Shown: positions 44,265 through 54,335, counted from the first letter of the stretch. The stretch: DNA of 64,000 bases from Streptomonospora nanhaiensis (GCF_013410565.1 NZ_JACCFO010000001.1:868001-932000); one strand, 5' to 3'. Notes: generated by a model from the letters alone, not told the origin. Made by a program: numbers and translations.

Positions 44265-45598
44265 GACTCCTCCCGGCGGAAGCGGCGGATCTGGAAGATC
44301 ATCGCGGGCACGACCAGCACGAGCAGGAACACCGCGAGCGCGCTGCCCAGCCCCTGGTCGTTGACGCCGAAGGAGACTTGCCACATCTCCAGTGCCAGCA
44401 CGTTGGCGTCGGCCCGCACCGAGCCCGGCGCGATGACGAACACCAGGTCGAAGATCTTCAGGACGTAGATCATGAGCGTCACGAAGACGACCATGAGCAC
44501 CGGCGAGAGCAGCGGCACGGTGACGCGGCGGAACACCTGCCACTCGGTGGCGCCGTCGACCCGCGCGGCCTCCAGCGCGTCGCGCGGGATGGCCGCCAGC
44601 CCGGCGGCGATGAGCACCATGGCGAACCCCGCCCACACCCACAGGTAGGCGGCGATGATGGAGGGCGTGATGAGGGTGGGGCCCAGCCAGTTGAGCCCGT
44701 TGTAGGGCTCGGTGAAGTTCTCCGGTGCCAACTGCACCGTGTAGTCGCCCTCGTCCAGGCCGGTGAGGGCGAAGGTGCCGTCGGGTCCGGCCATGGCGGT
44801 GGCGCGCAGTTCGCCGTCCATCCACGCCTGCACCTCCATGGCGGGCAGGCCGCTCTCGGAGGGGTCGATGGCGCCCTCCTCGCCGCCCCCGCCGCGGGTG
44901 AAGTCCACCCACACGGTGCCGGTGATGGCGTCCGGCCGGGACTCGGCCTCGGCGGCGGGCTCGGCGTCGGCGGGCACCTCGTCGGCGCCCACGCCCACCA
45001 GCGGGACCAGCACGGATTCCCCGGGCTGGGCCGAGTCCCGCAGCACGTAGGCGTCCTGGGCCGCCTCCAGGGGGCCCTCCGGGCGCGGCCGGGCGTCGGG
45101 GTAGGCCGCGCTGGGCGAGAAGGTGTCGTGGACGGTGGTGATGACGGCGTTGGCCAGGCCGCTCTCGGGGTCCTGCTCGTAGACCAGCCGGAAGATCACG
45201 CCGGAGGCCAGGAACGAGATCGCCATCGGCATGAAGATGACGATCTTGAAGGCGGTGGCCCAGCGGATGCGCTCGGTGAGCACCGCGAAGATCAGCCCGG
45301 CCACCGTCACCAGGGCCGGCGCCACGACCAGCCAGATCACGTTGTTGCGCAGCGCGATGAAGGTGTCGGGGCGGGTGAACATCCGGACGTAGTTGTCCAG
45401 CCCGACGAACTGCAGCCCGGGGGCGTCCCACAGGCTGCGGTACACCGAGAACACGATGGGATAGATGATGTAGGCGCCCAGGAACAGCAGCGCCGGCATG
45501 AGGAACACCAGCGCCAGCCAGGGGGGCGGACCCAGGCGCCCGCTCCCCCCGGCCGGGCCGGCCTGGCCCGGCGCGGAGGGCTCGTCAGTGGTCGTCAT
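44261..45598 (-). CDS. carbohydrate ABC transporter permease (MalF-like) with large extracellular insertion
   Basis: The 445-residue permease has the usual helices (WLALVFLMPALLFLGAYIIYP near 27-48) and the EAA loop EAARVDGATEWQVFRRVTVPLLSP near residue 345. Between helices of the first and second half, about residues 155-310, it carries some 150 extra residues. Within them GTVWVDFTRGGG, GLPAMEVQAWMDG, then DGTFALTGLDEGDYTVQL resemble a Cna-B/prealbumin-like beta domain. E. coli MalF also has a large periplasmic loop, but of another sequence. The insertion may touch the binding protein or substrate (inference). It is 70 bp after the binding-protein gene. Confidence 0.88.
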   Translation of the reverse strand: MTTTDEPSAPGQAGPAGGSGRLGPPPWLALVFLMPALLFLGAYIIYPIVFSVYRSLWDAPGLQFVGLDNYVRMFTRPDTFIALRNNVIWLVVAPALVTVAGLIFAVLTERIRWATAFKIVIFMPMAISFLASGVIFRLVYEQDPESGLANAVITTVHDTFSPSAAYPDARPRPEGPLEAAQDAYVLRDSAQPGESVLVPLVGVGADEVPADAEPAAEAESRPDAITGTVWVDFTRGGGGEEGAIDPSESGLPAMEVQAWMDGELRATAMAGPDGTFALTGLDEGDYTVQLAPENFTEPYNGLNWLGPTLITPSIIAAYLWVWAGFAMVLIAAGLAAIPRDALEAARVDGATEWQVFRRVTVPLLSPVLMVVFVTLMIYVLKIFDLVFVIAPGSVRADANVLALEMWQVSFGVNDQGLGSALAVFLLVLVVPAMIFQIRRFRREES

Positions 45599-45668
45599 CG
45601 AACGGACCCACTTCTCGTGTCGATTCGTCCTGATCGGTGAGGGGCGCCGCCCGTGCGGGCGGCCGGGG

Positions 45669-46976
45669 TCACTCGGCCGACGCGGCGGCCTCTTCCAGGT
45701 CCGCGGCCGCGGCCTCGGGGTCGGAGGGGTCGCGCAGGAAGTCCTGGAGCACCGCCCACATGCCCTTGCCCTCGGTGGCGCCGAACTGGCTGGGCACCTG
45801 GTCGGAGAGGTCGTAGCGGACGTTGTCGCCGGCCTCCAGGATGGTCTGGGCCAGGGTCTGGGTGAACTCGTCGGGGTAGGCGTCGGGCTGCACCTCGGAG
45901 TTGGCCGACAGGTAGCCGCCCAGGCCCGCCCAGGTGGTCTGCGCCTCGGGCGAGGCCAGGTAGGCCATGAGCTGCTGCACGCCCTCCTTCTCGGTCATCG
46001 CCACGGCGATGTCGCCGCCGACCACGACCGGCGGCTCCTCGCCCACGGCCGGGAAGGGGAACGCCTGGGCGTCCTCGCCGACGGTGGCGCCGGCCTCCTG
46101 GGCGCTGGCCGCCACGAAGTCGGCCTCATAGACCATGGCCGCGTTCTCCTGGCCGTAGACCTCGGTGACGCAGGTGGGGAAGTCGGTCTGGACCGCGCCG
46201 TCGGTGCCGCCGGCCAGCCAGTCCTCCTCGCCCCAGACCTCGGCCAGGGTCTCCAGGGTCTCCACGACGGTGTCGTCGTCCCAGGGGATCTCGCGGGCGA
46301 TGAGCTGGTCGTAGGCCTCGGGGCCATGCTGGGAGAGGTAGACGTTCTCGAACCAGTCGGTGAGGGTCCAGCCCGAGGCGCCGCACATGGAGAAGGGGGT
46401 GACGCCGGCGTCGGAGAGGGTGCTCGCGGTCTCGCCGGTCAGGTCCGCCCAGGTCTCGGGGGCGCTCACGCCGGCCTCGTCGAAGGCGTCGGGGCGGTAC
46501 CAGACGATGGACTTGTGGGCGGCCTTGAGCAGCACGCCGTAGGGCTCGCCGTCGACCGACCCCAGCTCGCGCCAGTAGTCGGTGTAGTTCTCCTCCAGGG
46601 CGGTGGCGGCGTCGCCCGACAGCGGCACCAGCGCCTCCTGCTCGGCGTACTCGGCGACCAGGCCGGGCTGGGGCAGGATCGCGATGTCCGGCGGCTCCTC
46701 GGCCTCGATCTTGGGGCCGAGGTAGGCGCCGGTGTCCTCACCGGTGGACTCGTAGTTGACGGTGGCGCCGGTCTCCTCCTCGAAGGCGGCCAGGACCTCG
46801 GTGAAGTTGTCCTGCTCGACACCGGTCCACTTGGCCGCGACCAGGAGTTCGACACCGGCCAGCTCGCCGGAGCCCGCCCCGCTGGTGGACCCGGGGCTGC
46901 AGGCGGAGGCGGCGACGAGCGCTCCGGCCGCCGCGGCCGCGAGCGTCGCGCGGCCTCTCCACTGGTGCTCAGGCAT
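45669..46976 (-). CDS. ABC transporter sugar-binding lipoprotein
   Basis: The 435-residue protein has a lipoprotein signal with the lipobox AASAC (Cys26), followed by a type-I/II extracellular solute-binding fold: [23 protein letters not shown] near 52-74, [35 protein letters not shown] and a late [27 protein letters not shown]. It delivers a carbohydrate to the two permeases. CAAGGAGGG precedes the ATG. The upstream ATPase gene overlaps it by 8 nt. Which sugar is bound cannot be read from sequence; alpha-glucosides are common for close relatives. Confidence 0.9.
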   Translation of the reverse strand: MPEHQWRGRATLAAAAAGALVAASACSPGSTSGAGSGELAGVELLVAAKWTGVEQDNFTEVLAAFEEETGATVNYESTGEDTGAYLGPKIEAEEPPDIAILPQPGLVAEYAEQEALVPLSGDAATALEENYTDYWRELGSVDGEPYGVLLKAAHKSIVWYRPDAFDEAGVSAPETWADLTGETASTLSDAGVTPFSMCGASGWTLTDWFENVYLSQHGPEAYDQLIAREIPWDDDTVVETLETLAEVWGEEDWLAGGTDGAVQTDFPTCVTEVYGQENAAMVYEADFVAASAQEAGATVGEDAQAFPFPAVGEEPPVVVGGDIAVAMTEKEGVQQLMAYLASPEAQTTWAGLGGYLSANSEVQPDAYPDEFTQTLAQTILEAGDNVRYDLSDQVPSQFGATEGKGMWAVLQDFLRDPSDPEAAAADLEEAAASAE

Positions 46977-48198
46977 GGGTTCCCTCCTTGGCTTGCGGTG
47001 CGGGAGCCGGCTCTCCCCAGATGGCCTCGCCGGTGACGGGGTCGAAGAAGTAGAGGCGCTCGGTGTCCACGCGCACTTGCACGGGCCGGCCGGGCGCGGT
47101 GGTGGAGCGGGGGCTGAACTTGGCGATGACGTCGCTGTCGGGGGCGGCGGTGTCGAGGTCGTCGGCGCCGGCGTCGCGGGCCAGCTCCTTGGTGTCCTCG
47201 GTGACCACCGGCGGGGCGGCCAGGCGGAAGTGCACCAGCAGCTCCGAGCCGAGCGCCTCCACGAGGTCGGTGGTGGAGGCCAGCACGGCGCCGCCGTCAC
47301 CGCCCAGGGCGGCGTCCTCCATGTCCTCGGGGCGGATGCCCACGGCGATGTCGCGGCCGGCGTACTCGCGCAGCCGGGGCCGCTCGGCGGCCAGGGCCTC
47401 GGGCACGGCCAGGGTCTGCCCGCCCAGCTCCAGGCGCAGGCCGGCGCCCTCGGCGACCAGGCGGCCCTGGAGCAGGTTCATGGCGGGCGAGCCGATGAAC
47501 CCGGCGACGAAGATGTTGGCCGGGCGCAGGTACAGCTCCTGGGGCGGGGCGACCTGCTGCAGCACGCCCTTCTTCATGACCGCGACCCGGTCGCCCAGGG
47601 TCATCGCCTCGACCTGGTCGTGGGTGACGTAGATGGTGGTGACGCCGAGGTCGCGCTGGATGCGGGAGATCTCCGCGCGCATCTGCACGCGCAGCTTGGC
47701 GTCGAGGTTGGACAGCGGCTCGTCCATGAGGAAGGCCTGGGGCTGGCGCACGATGGCGCGGCCCATGGCCACGCGCTGGCGCTGGCCGCCGGAGAGGTTG
47801 CGGGGGCGGCGGTCCAGGTGCTCGGTGAGGCCGAGCGTCGCGGCGGCGGCCTCCACGCGGGTCTTGATCTCGCTCTTGGGCAGCTTGCGCAGCTGCAGGC
47901 CGAAGCCGATGTTGTCGCGCACCGACAGGTGCGGGTAGAGGGCGTAGCTCTGGAAGACCATGGCGACGTCGCGGTCGCGCGCGGGGGTGCGGTTGACCAC
48001 GCGGTCCCCGATGGTGAGCGTGCCCGCGGTGATCTCCTCCAGGCCCGCGACCATGCGCAGGGCCGTCGTCTTGCCGCATCCGGACGGGCCGACGAGGACG
48101 AGGAACTCCCCGTCGGCGATGTCGAGGTCGAGCCCCTTCACCGCGCTCGTGCCGTCCGGATAGGTCTTGCCGATACCGGCAAGTCTGACTTGCGCCAC
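46969..48198 (-). CDS. MsmK/UgpC-type carbohydrate ABC transporter ATP-binding protein (operon copy)
   Basis: The 409-residue ATPase shows Walker A GPSGCGKTT, Q-loop VFQSYALYPHLSV, signature [16 protein letters not shown], Walker [19 protein letters not shown] and H-loop THDQVEAM, then a C-terminal OB-fold domain (GIRPEDMED). The GTG start has GGAGG six bases upstream. It is the first gene of the importer operon, overlapping the binding-protein gene. A CGGTATCGGA decamer in its leader also occurs upstream of the other ATPase gene near 41868. Confidence 0.92.
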   Translation of the reverse strand: MAQVRLAGIGKTYPDGTSAVKGLDLDIADGEFLVLVGPSGCGKTTALRMVAGLEEITAGTLTIGDRVVNRTPARDRDVAMVFQSYALYPHLSVRDNIGFGLQLRKLPKSEIKTRVEAAAATLGLTEHLDRRPRNLSGGQRQRVAMGRAIVRQPQAFLMDEPLSNLDAKLRVQMRAEISRIQRDLGVTTIYVTHDQVEAMTLGDRVAVMKKGVLQQVAPPQELYLRPANIFVAGFIGSPAMNLLQGRLVAEGAGLRLELGGQTLAVPEALAAERPRLREYAGRDIAVGIRPEDMEDAALGGDGGAVLASTTDLVEALGSELLVHFRLAAPPVVTEDTKELARDAGADDLDTAAPDSDVIAKFSPRSTTAPGRPVQVRVDTERLYFFDPVTGEAIWGEPAPAPQAKEGTHA

Positions 48199-48404
48199 CT
48201 TCGCCTCCGTCCGATACCGCCCCACCGGTAGCGTCGCCGGGGCGGTCGTCCGCGCCACGGGCAGGCACACCGGCCCCGCCGGGCGGGCGTGTGCGCTGCC
48301 CCACATCAGCTCCTGCCCTCTTGTATCAGCCGATGTGCCGACACGACAGTGCTCGCTATGTCCCTGTTATGAACTCGTGTCCGCTGCCGCGACCTGGCCG
48401 CGCG

Positions 48405-49652
48405 TCAGCGTGCGGCGGCCCCGGCGGCGGTGCGCGCCTCGCGCGCCAGGGCCCGGCCGATGACCATCCGCTGGATCTGGTTGGTGCCCTCGACGATCTG
48501 CAGCACCTTGGCCTCGCGCATGAGGCGCTCGGCGGGCAGGTCGCGGGTGTAGCCGGAGCCGCCGAGCACCTGCACGGCGTCGGTGGTCACGCGCATGGCG
48601 GTGTCGGTGGCGAACAGCTTGGCCATGGCCGCCTGGGTCGCGAAGGGCCGGCCGGCGTCGCGGCGGCGCGCGGCCGACAGGTACAGCTCGCGGGCGGCGG
48701 CGGTCTGGGTGGCCATGTCGGCGAGCAGGAAGGACAGCCCCTGGAAGTCGCCGACGGGCCGGCCGAACTGGCGGCGCTCGCGCGAGTGGGCCACGGCGAG
48801 GTCGAGGGCGGCCTGGGCGACCCCGACGGCGCAGGCGGCGATGCCCAGCCGGCCGGAGTCCAGCGCGGCCATGGCGATGGCGAAGCCCTGGCCCTCGGCT
48901 CCGATACGGGCCTCGGGCGCGGCGCGGACGTCCTCGAAGCGCACCACGGCCGTGGGCGAGGCGGACATGCCCATCTTGCGCTCGGGCGGGTCGGCGGTGA
49001 TGCCGGCGGTGGCGGCGGGCAGGTGGAAGCAGCTGATGCCCTCGCGCCCGGAGTCGGGGCCGCCGGTGCGGGCGAAGAGCGTGTAGAAGTCGGCGACGCC
49101 GCCGTGGGTGATCCAGGACTTGGCGCCGGCGATCCGGTAGCCGGGGGCCTCGGGCGGCGCACCGGGGCCGGTGCCGCCGCTCGCGGCGGCGCGGGGCGCG
49201 GGCACGGCGCCGGGCTCGGGCTCGGCGCGGGTGGCCAGCGATCCGGCGTCGGAGCCGGCGTGGGCCTCGGACAGGCAGTAGGCGCCCAGCTGGGAGCCGC
49301 CGAGCATGTCGGGCAGCAGGGCCGCGCGCTGGGCCTCGGTGCCGTAGGCGGCCACGGGGAAGCACGAGAGGGTGTGGACGCTGACCCCCAGCCCCACGGC
49401 CAGCCACCGGGCGGCCAGCTCCTCGACCACCTGGAGGTAGACCTCGTAGGGCTGGTCGCCGCCGCCGTAGGCGGCGGGGTAGGGCAGGCCGAGCAGCCCG
49501 GAGCGGCCCAGCAGCGCGAACACGTCGCGCGGGAAGGCGCCGGCCTCCTCGTCGGGGGCGGCGCGCGGCCCCAGCTCCTTGTCGGCGAGTCCCCGGGTGA
49601 GGTCGAGCAGGTCCTCGGCCTCGGAGGTGGGCAGCGTGCGCTCTACGGCCAT
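48405..49652 (-). CDS. acyl-CoA dehydrogenase
   Basis: The 415-residue flavoprotein has the family landmarks CLSEAHAGSDAGSL near residue 127, a WITHGGVADFYTLFAR segment for FAD, SRERRQFGRPVGDFQGL near residue 291, VLGGSGYTRDLPAERLMREAKVLQIVEGTNQIQR at the end in family form, where the Glu of VEGT is the likely catalytic base. It oxidises an acyl-CoA to an enoyl-CoA and passes electrons to ETF. The variable 25-residue Ala/Gly/Pro-rich loop near residue 150 is unusual. A palindromic operator overlapping a TATAGT -10 lies about 50 bp upstream. Confidence 0.92.
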   Translation of the reverse strand: MAVERTLPTSEAEDLLDLTRGLADKELGPRAAPDEEAGAFPRDVFALLGRSGLLGLPYPAAYGGGDQPYEVYLQVVEELAARWLAVGLGVSVHTLSCFPVAAYGTEAQRAALLPDMLGGSQLGAYCLSEAHAGSDAGSLATRAEPEPGAVPAPRAAASGGTGPGAPPEAPGYRIAGAKSWITHGGVADFYTLFARTGGPDSGREGISCFHLPAATAGITADPPERKMGMSASPTAVVRFEDVRAAPEARIGAEGQGFAIAMAALDSGRLGIAACAVGVAQAALDLAVAHSRERRQFGRPVGDFQGLSFLLADMATQTAAARELYLSAARRRDAGRPFATQAAMAKLFATDTAMRVTTDAVQVLGGSGYTRDLPAERLMREAKVLQIVEGTNQIQRMVIGRALAREARTAAGAAAR

Positions 49653-49697
49653 GCCGACTCCCTTGTCTGTGTGCGGTCCGCGCGGTGACCGGCCGAT

Positions 49698-49715
49698 TAG
49701 TAGGACGTCCGACTA
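49698..49715. promoter_or_regulatory. TetR-type operator over the acyl-CoA dehydrogenase promoter
   Basis: TAGTaGGACGTCCgACTA is an 18-bp inverted repeat, perfect but for one pair. A minus-strand TATAGT (49717-49712) overlaps its edge, so a bound repressor would cover the -10. No TetR gene is adjacent in the window. Confidence 0.65.
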
Positions 49716-49911
49716 TATAGTGGCGCACACCACCCCGGAAGATCCACCGGCCCCCGCCCGTGGCCGCTCCCCGGCCGCCGCGCACCCGCCCCGGGCGCGC
49801 GCCGCCATTGCGCAGGCGCACACGCGGGCGGGGGCGGCCGCGGCCGCTCCCGCCCCGGTGCTGCTCGATGCCTCCCGGTACCGCCCGGTGCCGCCGGTCG
49901 CGGCGGCCGGG

Positions 49912-51036
49912 TCAGGCCGCCGCCGGCGCCCCCTCCAGGCGGGCCAGGACCCGGTCCCAGGTCCACTCCGCCAGCACCCACTGCCGGCCGCGCTCCCCCA
50001 TGGCGCGCGCGGCCTCGGGGTTGGCCAGCAGGTGGGACAGGTGCTGGGCCACCGAGCGGGCGTTGCCGCCGTCGACCACGTAGCCGGTCTCGCCGTGGCG
50101 GACGAGGTCCCCGGCGCCGCCGTCGACCCCGGCCACCACCGGCAGCCCGCAGGCCGCCGCCTCCAGGAACCCGGCGCCCGGCATCATGCCCCGGCCGGGC
50201 GAGCCGGGGCGGCCCGGCAGCGCGAACACGTCGGCCACCGCGCACAGCCGCGGCAGCTCCTGGGGCCCGCAGGCGCCCGCGAACACCACCGAGCCCTCCA
50301 CGCCGGCCCACGCCGCCAGCGCGCGCAGCCGCCGCCGGTCGGGCCCCTCGCCGGCGACCAGCAGCCGCACGCCGGGGAAGCGCGGGCGCAGCCAGGTCAT
50401 GGCCCGGATCAGGGAGTCGACGCCGGCGCGCCGGTCCAGCCGCCCCACGCACAGCACCACCGGGCCGTCGCCCAGGTCGAAGCGCTCGCGCAGGTCGTCG
50501 CCGTCCAGGCCCGGGCGGAACGCGGTGGTGTCCACGCCGGGGGCGAGGCGGACCAGGCGGGCGCCGCTGCCGGGCGGCAGCGCCTGCTGCACCAGCGGGC
50601 GCTGGGACTCCCCGGGATAGGCGACCACGTCGGCGCCGCCCCCGATACGGCGCAGCATCGAGGTCGCCGCCGGACCCCACCGGCCCACCCCGCGCGTGGC
50701 GGCGACGACCTCGCCGACGCCCTCGGCGCGCAGCGGCGCCGCCATGAGGCCCAGCGGCGCCTCGGCGAGCAGCACGCGGTCGCAGTCGTATCCCCGCATC
50801 AGCTCCTTGATCCGCCGGACGGTCCGGCGGGTCGGCATGAGCCGGGGCCCGCCGTCGCGTTCGACGGGGAACTCCTGGAGGTCGTCGAACCCGCCGCTGC
50901 CGGAGCGGAAGGTGTGCACCACCGCCCCCTCGCCGTCGGGTCCGGCCAGATGCCGCGCCAGCGCGCAGCCGAACGTGTCGTCGCCCCCTCCACGCGAGGG
51001 GAAGTCGTTGGTGACCAGAAGAGTGCGCGACGCCAT
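49912..51036 (-). CDS. glycosyltransferase family 4-like protein
   Basis: The 374-residue enzyme has the GT-B fold of family GT4: an N-terminal TLLVTNDFPSRGGGDDTFG acceptor loop, VVLCVGRLDRRAGVDSLIRAM near residue 195, LLVAGEGPDRRRLRALA, and the nucleotide-sugar site GAGFLEAAACGLPVVAGVDGGAGDLV, close to the usual E-x7-E pattern. It would move a sugar to a lipid or glycan at the membrane, perhaps a mannosyltransferase of phosphatidylinositol mannosides or a related glycan. The ATG at 51036 follows a GGGGGG tract; an ATG seven codons earlier is possible. Confidence 0.85.
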   Translation of the reverse strand: MASRTLLVTNDFPSRGGGDDTFGCALARHLAGPDGEGAVVHTFRSGSGGFDDLQEFPVERDGGPRLMPTRRTVRRIKELMRGYDCDRVLLAEAPLGLMAAPLRAEGVGEVVAATRGVGRWGPAATSMLRRIGGGADVVAYPGESQRPLVQQALPPGSGARLVRLAPGVDTTAFRPGLDGDDLRERFDLGDGPVVLCVGRLDRRAGVDSLIRAMTWLRPRFPGVRLLVAGEGPDRRRLRALAAWAGVEGSVVFAGACGPQELPRLCAVADVFALPGRPGSPGRGMMPGAGFLEAAACGLPVVAGVDGGAGDLVRHGETGYVVDGGNARSVAQHLSHLLANPEAARAMGERGRQWVLAEWTWDRVLARLEGAPAAA

Positions 51037-51467
51037 GGTGAAGTAGACCCCCCGCATCATGTGTCGTCCCAGTGCAGGTGCGCCGCCCGCGCCCGTCACT
51101 ACGGGGTTCCCCGCGCGACCGCGACCATGCGCGGTGGCGGGGTCGGGGGCGCCGCACCTGCGCTCGACCTTGGCCTGCTACCCCGCGGCCCTCCCCTGCC
51201 GATGCCCCCGATCCGGCGGGCGGACCCGGGCCGAAGGTCCCGGCCGGGGCGGTACCGCTGACTACGACAACGCCGCTGGGGCGCGCGAAGTGCCGTGCTC
51301 CTCGCCACTTTCGCGGCGGGGCGGGGCGGCCCCGGCGGCACGGGGCGGGCGCGAACGGGGCGCGCGAGGCTGCCGGCGCGGTTGGGCCCGGCCGCGCGCG
51401 GGGCGCGACCGGGCCCAACCGGCCGGGCCGGAACCGCACCCGGCCGGCGCGGGGCCACGGGTGCCGG
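51037..51467. other. 431-bp intergenic region downstream of helY
   Basis: No gene is convincing. It contains the long hairpin at 51380-51420 and must hold the promoter of the glycosyltransferase gene. Confidence 0.5.
51380..51420. terminator. long hairpin after helY
   Basis: GGTTGGGCCCGG pairs with CCGGGCCCAACC, one mismatch follows, then CGCGC pairs with GCGCG over a 5-nt loop. It lies 47 bp beyond the helY stop. Confidence 0.78.
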
Positions 51468-54335
51468 TCAGCCCACCGACGAGTAGGCCACCACGCCCCT
51501 GCGCACCAGGTCCACGGCCTTGCGGGCGGTACGGCGCACGCCGCCGGCCTCCGGGGCGGCGTCGGCCACCTGCCCGAGCATGTCGACCAACTGCTTGGTC
51601 GTGCGCACGAAGTCGCCCGCGGGCATGTCCGCCTCCATCAGGATGCGGTCGAGGCGGTCGCCCCGCGCCCAGCGGTGGGTGACCCACACGAACCCCAGGT
51701 CGGGGCGGCGCAGGAACGACACGTGGTGGTCGCGCTCCACCTCGTGCAGCTCGCCCCACAGCCGCTCCATCTCGGCGAGGACCTCCGCGGGCGCGCCGTC
51801 GGGCACGCGCGGGAAGGGGTCGTCGGAGCGGCGGGACTCATAGACCAGGGAGGCCACGCAGGTGGCGAGGTCCTGGGGGTCGAGGTCGTCCCACAGCCCG
51901 CGCCGCAGGCACTCGGCCACCAGCAGGTCCAGTTCGGAGTAGACCTTGGCCAGCCGCCGGCCCTCCTCGGTGACGGTGTCGCCGTCGAGGTACTCCAGGT
52001 CCTCCAGCACCCCGCACACCCGGTCGAAGGTGCGCGCGATGACGTGCGAGCGGCCCTCGACCCGCCGGCGCAGGGAGTCGGTCTCCTTGCGCAGCCGGAA
52101 GTAGCGCTCGGCCCAGCGGGCGTGGTCCTCGCGCTCGGGGCAGCCGTGGCAGGGGTGCCGGCGCAGCTCGCGGCGCAGGCGGGTGATCTCGGGGTCGTCG
52201 CCCGCGCCCTCACCGCCGCGCCCGCGCGCCTCCTCCTCGGCCCCGGTCTCGCGCAGCTTGTTGCGCAGGCTGGAGGCGAGGTCGGTGCGCGCCTGGGCCG
52301 AGCGCGCCGAGAAGTTCTTCGGGATGCGCAGCCGCCCCGCCGGCTCCACCGGCGCCGGGAAGTCCGCCGCGTTGACCCGCTTGACCTGCCGCTTGGCGGT
52401 CAGCACCAGGGGCGCCGGGACGTCGCCGCGCAGGCCGGGGTCGAGCACGACCGCGAACCCGCTGTGGCGCCCGGCCGGGATCCGGATGATGTCCCCGGCG
52501 CGCAGCCGCTCCAGGCTGCGCACCGCCTCCTCGCGCCGGCGCGCGCTGCGGCCCTTGGCCGCCTGGTTCTCGCGGTCGCTCAGCTCGCGGCGCATCGCCG
52601 CGTACTCCATGAAGTCGCCCAGGTGGCACGTTGCGGCGGCGCCGTAGCCCTCCAGCGCCTCCTCGTGCTTGCGGAGCTGCTTGACCAGCCCCACCACCGC
52701 GCGGTCGGCCTGGAACTGGGCGAAGGACGCCTCCAGCATGGTGCGGCTGCGCTCGCGGCCCACCTGGCCCACGAGGTTCACCGCCATGTTGTAGGAGGGC
52801 TGGAAGCTGGAGTTGAGCGGGTAGGTGCGGGTGCTGGCCAGGCCCGCCACGGCCTCGGGGTCGGTGCCCGGCTGCCACACCACCACCGCGTGGCCCTCGA
52901 CGTCGATACCGCGCCGGCCGGCGCGCCCGGTGAGCTGGGTGTACTCGCCGGCGGTCAGGGCGGCGTGGGTCTCGCCGTTCCACTTGTCCAGCTTCTCGAT
53001 GACCACGGTGCGCGCGGGCATGTTGATGCCCAGCGCCAGGGTCTCGGTGGCGAAGACCGCGCGGATCAGGCCGCGCGAGAACAGCGACTCCACCACCTCC
53101 TTGAACGTGGGCAGCAGCCCCGCGTGGTGGGCGGCCACGCCGCGCTCCAGGGCGCGCAGCCACTCGTCGTAGCCCAGCACCGCGAGGTCGGCCGGCGGGA
53201 TGTCGGCGCACTGCCGCTCGGCGAAGGCGCGGATCTCCAGCGCCTCCTCCTCGGTGGTCAGGGTCATGCCCGCGTACATGCACTGGCGCACGGCGTCGTC
53301 GCAGCCGGCGCGGCTGAAGATGAACACGATCGCGGGCAGCAGGCCCTCGCGGTCCAGCTCGTCGATGATCTGCACGCGGCTGGGCGGCGCGTACTTGGCG
53401 CGCGGGCGCGCCGAGGAGCGGGCCCGCGCCTGGGGGTGGCGGCGGCGGTGCGCCAACTGGGTGATGCGGTCGTCCTCCAGGGCCAGGCGGGTCAGGCGGG
53501 GGTTGATCCGCATGGGCTCGCCGTTGACCAGGATCTCGCCCGAGCCGCCCGCGTCCTGGCGGTCGCGCCGGCGGGACCGCCGTCCGCCCCGGCCGCCCTT
53601 GGCGTTGCGTCCGCCGTCCTCAGCGGACTCGGAGTCCCCGGTGTCGGGGTCGTCGGCGGAGACGAACAGGTCGTGCATGCGCTTGCCGGCCATCATGTGC
53701 TGCCACAGCGGGACCGGGCGCTTCTCGTCCACGATGACCGTGGTCTCGCCGCGGACCTGCTGCATCCACTCGCCGAACTCCTCGGCGTTGCTGACGGTCG
53801 CCGACAGGGCCACCACCCGCACCGACTCCGGCAGGTGGATGATGACCTCCTCCCACACCGCGCCCCGGAAGCGGTCGGCGAGGTAGTGGACCTCGTCCAT
53901 GACCACATAGGCCAGCCGCAGCAGGGTCTGCGAGCCGGCGTAGAGCATGTTGCGCAGCACCTCGGTGGTCATGACCACGATCGGCGCCTCGCCGTTGACG
54001 CTGTTGTCGCCGGTGAGCAGCCCGACCTTGTCGGCGCCGTAGCGGCGCACGAGGTCGGTGTACTTCTGGTTGGACAGCGCCTTGATGGGGGTGGTGTAGA
54101 AGCACTTGGCGCCGTCGCGCAGCGCCAGGTGCACCGCGAACTCCCCCACCACGGTCTTGCCCGAGCCGGTGGGGGCGGCGACGAGTACCCCCTGGCCCTG
54201 CTCCAGCGCCTTGCACGCCCGGACCTGGAACGGGTCGAACTCGAACCCGTAGAGCCCCTGGAACTCCTCGATGGCGGCGCTGGACTCGGCTTGGCGCCGA
54301 CGGAAGGCGGCGTACCGCTCGGCGTGGGTACTCAT
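51468..54335 (-). CDS. helY: HelY-like DEAD/DEAH-box (Ski2/Mtr4-type) helicase
   Basis: The 955-residue helicase has Walker A APTGSGKT near residue 54, motif Ia TTPIKALSNQKY, the DEVH box of VVMDEVHYLADRFRGAVWEE, motif III ALSATVSNAEEF and motif VI QLTGRAGRRG, then a DSHCT-type C-terminal domain. It unwinds RNA or DNA; the actinobacterial orthologue HelY sits beside tatC and pafBC, as here. A run of Gly/Arg/Asp near residue 250 is a low-complexity linker. TAGGCT eight bases before the ATG and the lack of a Shine-Dalgarno suggest a leaderless message. Confidence 0.93.
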   Translation of the reverse strand: MSTHAERYAAFRRRQAESSAAIEEFQGLYGFEFDPFQVRACKALEQGQGVLVAAPTGSGKTVVGEFAVHLALRDGAKCFYTTPIKALSNQKYTDLVRRYGADKVGLLTGDNSVNGEAPIVVMTTEVLRNMLYAGSQTLLRLAYVVMDEVHYLADRFRGAVWEEVIIHLPESVRVVALSATVSNAEEFGEWMQQVRGETTVIVDEKRPVPLWQHMMAGKRMHDLFVSADDPDTGDSESAEDGGRNAKGGRGGRRSRRRDRQDAGGSGEILVNGEPMRINPRLTRLALEDDRITQLAHRRRHPQARARSSARPRAKYAPPSRVQIIDELDREGLLPAIVFIFSRAGCDDAVRQCMYAGMTLTTEEEALEIRAFAERQCADIPPADLAVLGYDEWLRALERGVAAHHAGLLPTFKEVVESLFSRGLIRAVFATETLALGINMPARTVVIEKLDKWNGETHAALTAGEYTQLTGRAGRRGIDVEGHAVVVWQPGTDPEAVAGLASTRTYPLNSSFQPSYNMAVNLVGQVGRERSRTMLEASFAQFQADRAVVGLVKQLRKHEEALEGYGAAATCHLGDFMEYAAMRRELSDRENQAAKGRSARRREEAVRSLERLRAGDIIRIPAGRHSGFAVVLDPGLRGDVPAPLVLTAKRQVKRVNAADFPAPVEPAGRLRIPKNFSARSAQARTDLASSLRNKLRETGAEEEARGRGGEGAGDDPEITRLRRELRRHPCHGCPEREDHARWAERYFRLRKETDSLRRRVEGRSHVIARTFDRVCGVLEDLEYLDGDTVTEEGRRLAKVYSELDLLVAECLRRGLWDDLDPQDLATCVASLVYESRRSDDPFPRVPDGAPAEVLAEMERLWGELHEVERDHHVSFLRRPDLGFVWVTHRWARGDRLDRILMEADMPAGDFVRTTKQLVDMLGQVADAAPEAGGVRRTARKAVDLVRRGVVAYSSVG

